Shown here in pieces: positions 21,145 to 28,848 of a stretch of 64,000 nucleotides of DNA; position 1 is the first letter of the stretch; the number at the start of each line of letters is the position of its first letter. Made by a program: the position numbers and the translations under genes. The notes beneath the pieces are model-generated. The model worked only from the letters and a program-made list of their open reading frames with translations, ran no database searches and was not told the origin of the DNA. The stretch is from positions 4,088,001 to 4,152,000 of the forward strand of contig NZ_KV440953.1 in NCBI RefSeq assembly GCF_001636425.1, read 5' to 3'. The stretch is from Heyndrickxia acidicola. GTDB taxonomy: Bacteria > Bacillota > Bacilli > Bacillales > Bacillaceae_C.

Positions 21145-22881
21145 ATGAACTGGAAGACTGAATATCAGAAATGGACAAGCTTCACTGAACTAGAAGGATC
21201 CTTGAAAACGGAACTCAGCCAGCATGAAGGCAATGAAAAGGAGCTCGAGGACAGATTTTATAAGAGCCTTGAATTCGGGACAGGCGGCATGCGCGGGGAG
21301 CTCGGCGTTGGTACTAACCGAATGAATATATATATGGTGCGCAAAGCATCAAAAGGTTTAGCAGACTACATAGTAGAACAGGGAACAGAAGCCATAACCA
21401 GAGGTGTAGCCATCGCTTATGATTCCAGGCACCAATCACCGGAATTTGCGCTTGAGGTAGCAAAAACCGTAGGCCAGCATGGCATTCAAGCATATCTGTT
21501 TGATACATTGCATCCAACACCGCTTCTATCGTTTGCAGTACGCTACTTGCATGCATTTGCAGGGGTTGTAATCACGGCAAGCCATAACCCTAAGGAATAT
21601 AATGGCTTTAAAGTGTATGGACCGGACGGAGGCCAGCTTCCTCCGAAAATGGCAGATGAACTAATTGAATATGTGAATGCAGTAGAAAATGAATTAACAA
21701 TTGAAGCAGCAGATGAAAAGGAGCTTCTTGATAAAGACCTTCTTGTGTACATTGGCGACAAGGTTGATCAAGCATATCAGAAGTCTTTATTGGAGCTTCG
21801 CCAAAATGCTGAAATCATCGAATCTGTGGCAGATGACCTGAAAATTGTCTATACACCGCTTCATGGAACTGGAAACATTCCTGTCCGTCAGGGACTTGAA
21901 AACTTTGGCTTCCGCAACGTGACCATCGTAAAAGAGCAGGAGCTTCCGGATGCCGATTTCTCTACCGTTCCTTCTCCTAACCCGGAAGAACACGAGGCTT
22001 TCTCTCTTGCCATTGGATACGGCGACAAGATCGGTGCGGATATTTTACTGGCAACAGATCCGGATACAGACCGTCTTGGCGTGGCTGTAAAGGATCCGGA
22101 AGGAAATTATCAGGTGCTGACAGGAAACCAGACAGGTGCCCTGATGCTTCATTATTTATTGAAGCAAAAAAAGGAGCAGAACAAGCTTCCTGAAAATGGC
22201 ATTGTTATTAAAACCATCGTTACCTCTGAGCTTGGACGTGAAATTGCCAAGTCCTTTGACTTGCCGACCCTTGATACATTAACCGGATTTAAATTTATCG
22301 GTGAAAAAATCAAGGAATATGAAACAAGCGGCGAGCACACGTTCCTTTTCGGATATGAAGAAAGCTACGGCTACCTGATCGGAGACTTTGTCCGTGACAA
22401 GGATGCGGTTCAGTCTGCTGTTTTTGCAGCAGAAGTAGCAGCTTACTATAAATCAAAAGGCAAAACCCTGTATGAAGGCTTGCTTGAAATCTTTGACCAA
22501 TACGGCTACTTTAAAGAATCTCTTCGTTCTTTAACGCTAAAAGGCAAAGAGGGAGCGGAAAAAATCGCGTCGATTTTGACTCAATTCCGCCAAAACCCGC
22601 TTCAGCAGGTAGCTGGATTAAAGGTTGCTTTTGTAGAGGATTATAAAACAAGTATCAGAACCAATGCCCAAACAGGCGAAACGACTCCTATCGATCTGCC
22701 TGCCTCCAACGTCCTGAAGTATTTCCTTGAGGATGGTTCATGGTTCTGCGTACGTCCATCTGGCACGGAGCCAAAAGCGAAATTCTATTTTGGTGTAAAT
22801 GCCGATTCCCTAGAAGCCAGCAAGGAGCTGGTTGCGAAGCTGGAAGAGGATGTCATGAATGCAGTAGAATCTATGCTGTAA
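21145..22881 (+). CDS. pgcA: alpha-phosphoglucomutase / phosphohexomutase
   Basis: Interconverts glucose-1-phosphate and glucose-6-phosphate, sending the product of GalT into glycolysis. 578 residues from ATG 21145, which follows AGGGGGAG; an upstream GTG at 21115 lacks a site. Four domains of the phosphohexomutase superfamily are seen: catalytic [11 protein letters not shown] with phosphoserine S146, the Mg loop DPDTDRLG, the sugar-specificity loop GYEESYGY and the phosphate-binding RPSGTEPK near the C-terminus. It matches B. subtilis PgcA (YhxB) in layout. It has a separate transcription unit ending in a strong terminator. Confidence 0.94.
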   Translation: MNWKTEYQKWTSFTELEGSLKTELSQHEGNEKELEDRFYKSLEFGTGGMRGELGVGTNRMNIYMVRKASKGLADYIVEQGTEAITRGVAIAYDSRHQSPEFALEVAKTVGQHGIQAYLFDTLHPTPLLSFAVRYLHAFAGVVITASHNPKEYNGFKVYGPDGGQLPPKMADELIEYVNAVENELTIEAADEKELLDKDLLVYIGDKVDQAYQKSLLELRQNAEIIESVADDLKIVYTPLHGTGNIPVRQGLENFGFRNVTIVKEQELPDADFSTVPSPNPEEHEAFSLAIGYGDKIGADILLATDPDTDRLGVAVKDPEGNYQVLTGNQTGALMLHYLLKQKKEQNKLPENGIVIKTIVTSELGREIAKSFDLPTLDTLTGFKFIGEKIKEYETSGEHTFLFGYEESYGYLIGDFVRDKDAVQSAVFAAEVAAYYKSKGKTLYEGLLEIFDQYGYFKESLRSLTLKGKEGAEKIASILTQFRQNPLQQVAGLKVAFVEDYKTSIRTNAQTGETTPIDLPASNVLKYFLEDGSWFCVRPSGTEPKAKFYFGVNADSLEASKELVAKLEEDVMNAVESML

Positions 22882-22901
22882 GAGGTAAATTTTTAAAAAG
22901 G

Positions 22902-22936
22902 AAGCCCCCAATTCGATGTGAAGTGGGGGTTTTTTC
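22902..22936 (+). terminator. terminator after phosphoglucomutase gene
   Basis: CCCCCA (22905-22910) pairs with TGGGGG (22924-22929), followed by TTTTTT. Confidence 0.9.
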
Positions 22937-22982
22937 GTGTGTTTGTGAATGGGCAAGGGGAGGCGGCCGCGGAAATGGCGGG

Positions 22983-23245
22983 ATGCAGAAGTTCTACAAG
23001 GCGTATTGTTGCAAAGAATGGGAGGAATGCTGCAATGAATGGAAAGAATGTTGCGATAAACCGGAAAAATGTTGCAAAGAATGAGGAGAATGTTGCAGAA
23101 AACAAAGCAAATGTTGCAAACTACGGATGTGCCCAGCATCCTGCCACGTGAGCGAATGGCTGGAAACACTACTGCGGGAAAGCATCCACTTTTACCAGAA
23201 ATGCATGAATTATCGAAAGAAATACCACAACTTTATAAAAAAATG
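22983..23245 (+). pseudogene. Cys-rich heptad-repeat reading frame interrupted by one TGA (uncertain)
   Basis: From ATG 22983 the frame reads MQKFYKAYCC then CC every seven residues (CCKEWEE, CCNEWKE, CCDKPEK, CCKE) to a TGA at 23082-23084. Past that single stop the same frame continues with GECCRKQSKCCKLRMC, then SEWLETLLRESIHFYQKC and ends at TAA near 23245. The TGA stands where the first repeat unit has TGG (Trp), so a nonsense change or UGA read-through would explain it. The DNA is a 21-base tandem repeat (TGTTGC at 23007, 23028, 23049, 23070, 23091, 23112). All three frames are fairly open here, and the best ribosome site (GGGGAGG near 22960) suits an ATG at 22975 in another frame, so this is tentative. 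I do not recognise the family. The rest of the 22937-23416 gap shows only the terminator below. Confidence 0.3.
23007..23132 (+). repeat. 21-base tandem repeat, six units
   Basis: Units begin TGTTGC or TGCTGC at 23007, 23028, 23049, 23070, 23091 and 23112 with exact 21-base spacing and A/G-rich remainders. The period is a multiple of three, as for a heptad-coding repeat. Confidence 0.8.
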
Positions 23246-23337
23246 CCGGTAACATCTCCATAAATACTATGAATGTACGGATAAATGCCAAACGGGTTAA
23301 AACTGCTCATATAAAAACACTGCTCATATAAAAACAC

Positions 23338-23370
23338 ATAAAAAAATGCCTGCAACAGCTCACAGGCATT
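23338..23370 (-). terminator. terminator of the small minus-strand gene
   Basis: On the minus strand AATGCCTG and CAGGCATT form a stem followed by TTTTTT, 46 bases after the stop at 23417. Confidence 0.8.
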
Positions 23371-23416
23371 CGTCCACGGGCGTTCAGCCCATCCCAAGCA
23401 AATCTCACCAGGTACG

Positions 23417-23641
23417 TCAGCTCACATAAAGAAACTCTTCTACAAACCTGCACACCTCTTCCTGCTGGAAGGCTTTCTTCTTCCATGCCAGCTCGGCTGT
23501 TTCAAGGTAAGGCAGCAGGCTGTCATCAGTACGGGCTTCCTTCAAGGTTAAATCTCCGCAAACCATTTTAATCGCCGCATTCTTGATGTTCTCGTCTTCA
23601 GATTGAAACAATAGGTACGCAAGACAACTGATTCTATCCAT
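23417..23641 (-). CDS. small hypothetical protein, 74 aa
   Basis: Predicted cytoplasmic protein starting MDRISCLAYLLFQSEDENIK and ending CRFVEEFLYVS. The start at 23641 is set by GAAAGGAGAAGTCCT immediately upstream; longer in-frame extensions lack a site. Mixed alpha-helical character, no membrane segment, three Cys. I do not recognise the family. It is a monocistronic gene with its own terminator, convergent with the phosphoglucomutase region. A real gene is likely because start, stop and terminator agree. Confidence 0.65.
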   Translation of the reverse strand: MDRISCLAYLLFQSEDENIKNAAIKMVCGDLTLKEARTDDSLLPYLETAELAWKKKAFQQEEVCRFVEEFLYVS

Positions 23642-23926
23642 AGGACTTCTCCTTTCAAGATACGAGCATTTTCTTAACATGTTCGCTGTCCAATCCAAAA
23701 TTCCTTTAAATAAATCAAATTTTTCGAAAATATTGTCTGAAGAGGGCACTCGGGAATGGGGCATTATCCCCCAATGAACATTTACAAATAAATTTACCCT
23801 GAGCTTACAGCAAGAAACATTGACCAAGCCTCATTGTTAAAAATTAATGAAGAACCTAAAGATTCCATAAAGAAATGTAAAGGTTCTGTATATTCTCTTA
23901 AACTTCCATTTTTCCATTGGTATAAT

Positions 23927-24098
23927 AAGGCAACAGTTTTTCGTAAACTTTGTTGCTGTTAGTATAAATGAATCTAGGCAGCGCAGGGTTCAGGATTGAA
24001 AATAAAATGACTGAAGACGGAAAGATACCGTAAAAATGGACAAAGTTTGCATTCATCCAATGTACAAAATGCAACAATCTGGGCAAACATACCCTTTA
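23927..24098. mobile_element. family C MITE-like element (reverse orientation), decayed
   Basis: Begins AAGGCAACAGTTTTTCGTAAACTTTGTTGC and ends AATGCAACAATCTGGGCAAACATACCCTTT, which mirror the ends of the copies at 43779 and 14579. It lies just upstream of the coiled-coil gene at 24180, so the promoter of the glycan operon may be inside or beside it. Confidence 0.6.
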
Positions 24099-24179
24099 CC
24101 TAAAATATCAGCGAAAAATACTCTAGCTTATGCATGGGCATGAGCTTTCATATCTGCCTTACTGGAGGTGCATTGCCAC

Positions 24180-24500
24180 TTGATTGAAATGCTAAAGCAG
24201 CAAAAGCCAGAGCGAGATTATGAGGAATTATCGAGGGAGCATCTTCACTTTAAAAATGAAACCTACATGATGCTGCGGGAATTCGAGCGGCTTTTTCTTG
24301 AAATAGAGGATAACGAAGCAAAAATAGAAGAATTGGAGAATCGAATCTTTCTGCTTGAGGAGCAGGCAGAGGCTCTGAGGAAAAAAGAGGCGGACCTCGC
24401 CAGACAGCTGAACAACCTTAAAAATTCGAAGCTGGGAAGGCTGGCCAAGAAATATTGGGCCTTTAGAAAGAAATGGTTTAGGAGGATGCATAAAAGATGA
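24180..24500 (+). CDS. small coiled-coil protein, first gene of glycan operon
   Basis: About 106 residues, highly charged and helical. Residues about 20-85 (FERLFLEIEDNEAKIEELEN and on to ALRKKEADLARQLNNLKNSK) form a long heptad-patterned coiled coil; the end is very basic and aromatic (KKYWAFRKKWFRRMHKR). No signal peptide or membrane segment. GGAGG at 24164 fits a TTG start at 24180; an ATG at 24189 is the alternative. Its stop overlaps the ATG of the CgeB-like gene (ATGA), so it is translationally coupled to it. Possibly a scaffold or membrane-surface tether for the glycosyltransferases; this is inference only. Confidence 0.65.
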   Translation: MIEMLKQQKPERDYEELSREHLHFKNETYMMLREFERLFLEIEDNEAKIEELENRIFLLEEQAEALRKKEADLARQLNNLKNSKLGRLAKKYWAFRKKWFRRMHKR

Positions 24501-26653
24501 ATGACCTACTAAGAAGCATTAAATATAAACTCGTAAACTTTCAAAAGCAGATCTTTCATGATCTGAAGCCTTTCCTTGTCCAAAATTCGGATTTTATCGA
24601 TAAGGACTATTGGTTTGCTCCATCAGAGAATGTCTATATCTATGAAAGGGATGGCGGCCTTTATTTTAATGTGGATTATCCGGGGGATTATTTCGTCTCC
24701 TATATGGATACAAGCTATCACGCCGATACAATCCCATCCAATCAATTCAGCATTCTCCCGGATGAAACCTTTGAAGTGAACGTTAAGGGTGTGCTGATTG
24801 GAGATGTCGAGGCTCAGCTTGTCATTACCGAATTCTCCCAAACTAAGAGAATGAAGACGAGTTTATTCGATGTGAATCAGCAAGTGCTTTTTACACCGGA
24901 GGAGGAAACACGCAAGATCCGAATTGCCTTAAGGCTTTCAAATGTCGGTGTGTTTCACCTGGAGGAAATGACTTTTGCCATTAAGGAAAAAAATACCCCG
25001 TTTCTTTACCTTCCTAATGCAGCAAAACAGAAGGATTCCATCACCAGGCTGGACCAAATGAAGGTGGCCTGCATTTTTGATGAATTCAGTATGACGTGCT
25101 TTGGAAAACAGGTACAGCTGATTACGTTTACGCCTGAGAATTGGGGAGAGATCCTTTCGAAAAACAAGCCGGATGTGCTGATGGTGGAATCTGCCTGGAG
25201 GGGAAACTTCGGAGCATGGGAATACAAAATCGCCCATTACAATAACCAAGACAAGACGCCTTTGTTTGAACTGCTGAAATGGTGCAAACGTAATGGTGTC
25301 CCCACGATTTTTTGGAATAAGGAAGACCCGATTCACTTTGAAAAGTTTATTGATACAGCCAAACGCTTTGATTTTATCTATACAACGGATGAAAATATGA
25401 TTCCGAGATACAAGGAAACAGCGGGGCATACCCATGTATATGCCATGCCGTTTTCCGCAGAACCCTCCCTGCATAATCCGATCAAGCTAAAGGATGAGAG
25501 GATCCCGAAAATCTGTTTCGCAGGCTCTTATTACGGCAACCGCCATGCAGAGCGCAGACAGGACATGGAGGATATGCTGGACATTGCAGCAGAATTCGGC
25601 CTGGATATTTTTGACCGGAATTATGAAAAAAATAAACTTCAAAAAACCCCCTTCAGCTTTCCGGACCGCTTCCAGGACTGCATCAGGGGAAGCCTTCGGT
25701 ACGATCAAATTGAAGAGGCCTATAAAGGCTATAAGGTGATGCTGAATGTGAACAGCGTAAAAGAGTCGCCTACCATGTTTTCTAGAAGGGTGTTTGAAGG
25801 ACTGGCATGCGGAACCCCGATATTAAGCAGCTACTCATATGGGGTGAAGAAATTTTTCCCGGGGATCGTCCTCATCTCAGAGGATAATCAAACCCTTCGA
25901 AAGAACCTGAAGCGCCTAATGGAAGAGGAGGACTTTTACCGTTCCACGGCCTTGGAAGGAATCAGGGAGGTCTTCCTTCATCACACATACAGGCACCGGT
26001 TAATGAAGCTGTTTTCGAACGCAGGCTTCCACAGCCTTCAGGAAAAGAATCAGGACATCGCGGTGGTTTCAGTGATCCGTTCCCGTGCAGAGTTTCACGA
26101 GGTTTTGGAATCCTTTGAAAAACAAGCCTGGAGCCACAAACAGCTGTATCTCTTTTTAGATTTATTTGACGGATATATCGAGATCTTAAATCAATATAAC
26201 AATGAGACGGTTCATTCTTACGTTTTAAGCTATATGGATCACTATCAGCGGCTGGAAGAAGTGGTTTCAAGCCCTTACGTGACCTATATGGATCCTGGCC
26301 ATTTCTACGGGGAGCATTATCTCACGGATCTTGGCATTGCTATTGAATACAGCGGTGCAGACATCATTGGGAAAGCCAATCACTTTGAAGCGGATGAGGA
26401 CGGCACCCTCGTGGAGCGGAACACAGGGAAAGAGTATGAGTTTGTCGATCAGGTTGCTCCCGAAACAGCAGTCATCCGCCAAGAGCTTTTAAAGGGAGAA
26501 AATATGGCTGCCTTATTGCAGAAGCTGGAGGCAGGACTGGCGTTAGATGGTTTGTTTAAAAAAGGAGCCAGGCTGTTTAGCAGTGATAAGTATAATTTTG
26601 TGCGAACTGGAAAAAAAGGATCCATCGATCTGAACGAACAAGTCAATCTATAG
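24497..26653 (+). CDS. CgeB-like glycosyltransferase with extra C-terminal domain
   Basis: Predicted cytoplasmic glycosyltransferase, 718 residues. The N-terminal ~190 residues look like a beta-rich accessory domain. Residues about 190-520 carry the CgeB/spore-maturation type pattern: DVLMVESAWRG, GVPTIFWNKEDPIHFEKF, DFIYTTDENMIPRYK, KICFAGSYYGNRHAERRQDM and VKESPTMFSRRVFEGLACGT, a GT-B acceptor/donor fold of the Glyco_trans_1_2 type. The C-terminal ~170 residues (VVSVIRSRAEFHEVLESFEK, YVTYMDPGHFYG) resemble a truncated GT2-like segment. CgeB proteins act on the outer spore surface in B. subtilis; whether this one does is unknown. Start overlaps the preceding gene, and the next gene begins 11 bases after its stop. 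Confidence 0.8.
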   Translation: MNDLLRSIKYKLVNFQKQIFHDLKPFLVQNSDFIDKDYWFAPSENVYIYERDGGLYFNVDYPGDYFVSYMDTSYHADTIPSNQFSILPDETFEVNVKGVLIGDVEAQLVITEFSQTKRMKTSLFDVNQQVLFTPEEETRKIRIALRLSNVGVFHLEEMTFAIKEKNTPFLYLPNAAKQKDSITRLDQMKVACIFDEFSMTCFGKQVQLITFTPENWGEILSKNKPDVLMVESAWRGNFGAWEYKIAHYNNQDKTPLFELLKWCKRNGVPTIFWNKEDPIHFEKFIDTAKRFDFIYTTDENMIPRYKETAGHTHVYAMPFSAEPSLHNPIKLKDERIPKICFAGSYYGNRHAERRQDMEDMLDIAAEFGLDIFDRNYEKNKLQKTPFSFPDRFQDCIRGSLRYDQIEEAYKGYKVMLNVNSVKESPTMFSRRVFEGLACGTPILSSYSYGVKKFFPGIVLISEDNQTLRKNLKRLMEEEDFYRSTALEGIREVFLHHTYRHRLMKLFSNAGFHSLQEKNQDIAVVSVIRSRAEFHEVLESFEKQAWSHKQLYLFLDLFDGYIEILNQYNNETVHSYVLSYMDHYQRLEEVVSSPYVTYMDPGHFYGEHYLTDLGIAIEYSGADIIGKANHFEADEDGTLVERNTGKEYEFVDQVAPETAVIRQELLKGENMAALLQKLEAGLALDGLFKKGARLFSSDKYNFVRTGKKGSIDLNEQVNL

Positions 26654-26664
26654 GGTGAGAACAG

Positions 26665-28800
26665 ATGAGAAAACTTCGGATACTGGTATATGGAGACATA
26701 GATTTAAATATTATGGACGGTTCAGCTGTTTGGCTGACATCCCTAGCGAACGTATTAAATCAGGATGAAAACATACGGGCGGATGTCCTGTTAAAGGCAC
26801 CGATTCGGAAAAACCATCTCATAAAGGATATAGAGGGACTTGAACAAATCAATGTCATCGACACGTTCAGTTATTTTAAAAGGGAAAGGTTCCAGGACTG
26901 GAATCGGATGACCGTTCAGGAAGCAGCAGGAATTATGGAGAAGCTGGATGAAGAAAATCACTATCATTGCATTCTTGTCAGGGGATTAAACCTTGTCAAG
27001 CAGCTCTTAAACAGCACACTGGCATCGCGGACCATTCCGTATATTACGGATTTCACGCATGACAAACAGAACATCAAGCAGGATGAGAGAGAGATTTTAA
27101 AGGAGATTTACGAGGCATTCCCCCATATGTTTGTGCAGACAAAAGAAATGGGAGAAACCCTTGGGGAGATTATTGGTGTTTCCGGTGAAAAGTTTCAGCT
27201 GCTTTCACCGATGATTCCGGATTATGAGGAAATGCCGAGCTTTAAGAATCAAGGCTTTGCTCTTTGCTACACAGGCAAATTTGCAAAAGCTTGGTATACA
27301 GAAGAAATGCTCGATGCTTTTGAAAAAGTCAACACAAGTGACCCCTCCATCCTTCTTCATCTGGCAGGCGATAAATTTCAGGGAGAGTTATCAAAAAGGA
27401 AGAAAGAATGTATTGCACTCTTCAGTGAATCTCCTCAAATCCAATGGGCAGGAGCGGTTTCCAGGAAGGAATCCAACCAGCTGATCAAAGAATCGGATGT
27501 TGGTATTGCCTGGAGAAGTGAGCAAATTGATAATGATTCGAGCGTCGAGCTTTCCACTAAGCTTCTTGAATATGGCAGGGAAGGGAAGCCCATTCTTTTG
27601 AGAAGGACGAAGATCCATGAGCAGCTTTTGGGAAAGAATTATCCTTTATTTGTAGAGAATGAGCAGGAGTTTGTAGAGAAAACTCTTGAGATTTTTTCAG
27701 ACCGAAAGCTCTACCGTTCCGTTGCCAAAACGGTGCATGAAGCCTGCAGGCCATTTACGTTTAAGGAAGTCTATAAAGCGATTAAGCCGCTTCTTTGGAG
27801 CTTTCATCAGGAAAAAATAAAAATTGTATTCGCAGGGCATGATTTGAAGTTCATTCATATGGCACTGGAATATTTTCAGAAGCATCCCAAGTATGAAGTC
27901 CGGATCGACAAATGGCAGGGCCACGATAAGCATGATGAAGCCTTCAGCAAGGAATGCTCCGAATGGGCAGATGTGGTGTTTTGTGAATGGGGACTGGGAA
28001 ATGCCGTCTTTTATTCCCGCCATAAGAAAAAAGGACAAAGAGTCATTGTCCGGATGCATTTGCAGGAGAGGGAGACGGTTTTCCCTGCGCAGTACCAGTT
28101 AAAGAATATCGACCGCATCATTGCGATTTCCCCTTATATTTATGAGGAATTTCACAGAACCTGCAGCATTCCGCGGGAAAAGATGGTCATGATTTACAAT
28201 ATGATTGATACACAGAAATTTAATCAGCCGAAGCTGGATGAGGAACAAGTAAAATTCAATCTGGGGATCTGCGGCATTCTTCCTTCCAGAAAGCGGCTGG
28301 ACAGGGCATTGAATATTTTGGAGGCCCTCTGGCAAAAGGATCCGCGGTATACGCTGTATATTAAAAGCCGTATGCCCCAGGAGCTGCCATGGCTCAGAAG
28401 GCGAAAAGAAGAAAATGATTACTATGAAGCGGTGTTTGAAAGGATTAATCAGGCCCCATGGAAAAACAATGTGGTTTTTGACGAGCACGGCAGCGACATG
28501 GAGGAGTGGTTCAGGAAAATAGGCTATTGTTTATCCACCAGTGATTTTGAAAGCTTTCACCTGGCGCCTATGGAAGGCATGTCCTCCGGCAGTTTCCCGG
28601 TCGTGCTGCATTGGAAGGGTTCGGAAACCATTTATCCAAAAGAGTTTCTTTTTAACGAGGAAGAACAGGCAGCCATATTCATTGAAAAACAGACAGACAT
28701 GTCTTTACAGAAGGATGACCTGATGGGGTATCCGCGGGCAAGCTTTGACCGCCACCTGATTACAGAAAAGCTGGAGGAATGCATTTTATCCTTGTTGTAA
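26665..28800 (+). CDS. double GT4-type glycosyltransferase
   Basis: Predicted cytoplasmic glycosyltransferase of 711 residues with two GT-B modules. The first (about 1-370) has DIDLNIMDGSAVWLTSLANV, FALCYTGKFAKAWYTEEMLD, ILLHLAGD and SSVELSTKLLEYGREGKPIL. The second (about 385-711) has IVFAGHDLKFIHMALEYFQK, RVIVRMHLQERE, RIIAISPYIYEEF, NLGICGILPSRKRLDRALNI and the donor motif SDFESFHLAPMEGMSSG, the EX7E-like region of GT4 enzymes. Tandem modules suggest alternating transfer of two sugars, an inference. ATG follows GGGTGAGAAC. Same operon as its neighbours. Confidence 0.82.
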   Translation: MRKLRILVYGDIDLNIMDGSAVWLTSLANVLNQDENIRADVLLKAPIRKNHLIKDIEGLEQINVIDTFSYFKRERFQDWNRMTVQEAAGIMEKLDEENHYHCILVRGLNLVKQLLNSTLASRTIPYITDFTHDKQNIKQDEREILKEIYEAFPHMFVQTKEMGETLGEIIGVSGEKFQLLSPMIPDYEEMPSFKNQGFALCYTGKFAKAWYTEEMLDAFEKVNTSDPSILLHLAGDKFQGELSKRKKECIALFSESPQIQWAGAVSRKESNQLIKESDVGIAWRSEQIDNDSSVELSTKLLEYGREGKPILLRRTKIHEQLLGKNYPLFVENEQEFVEKTLEIFSDRKLYRSVAKTVHEACRPFTFKEVYKAIKPLLWSFHQEKIKIVFAGHDLKFIHMALEYFQKHPKYEVRIDKWQGHDKHDEAFSKECSEWADVVFCEWGLGNAVFYSRHKKKGQRVIVRMHLQERETVFPAQYQLKNIDRIIAISPYIYEEFHRTCSIPREKMVMIYNMIDTQKFNQPKLDEEQVKFNLGICGILPSRKRLDRALNILEALWQKDPRYTLYIKSRMPQELPWLRRRKEENDYYEAVFERINQAPWKNNVVFDEHGSDMEEWFRKIGYCLSTSDFESFHLAPMEGMSSGSFPVVLHWKGSETIYPKEFLFNEEEQAAIFIEKQTDMSLQKDDLMGYPRASFDRHLITEKLEECILSLL

Positions 28801-28848
28801 GGCGGATGCAGATGTTCAGTATGAATTCACGAGGAGGAGGTCTTCCTG

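Noticed and set aside
22975-23151. Alternative frame MAGCRSSTRRIVAKNGRNAA and on to a stop at 23151
   Set aside because: It has a better ribosome site but is a low-complexity translation of the 21-base repeat (Asn/Lys/Ala/Val) with no recognisable protein character; kept only as a caveat to the Cys-rich frame.
24085-24100. Sigma-K-like -10 (CATACCCTTT) before the glycan operon
   Set aside because: The sequence is part of the terminal repeat of a decayed family C element, and no -35 at the right distance was found.
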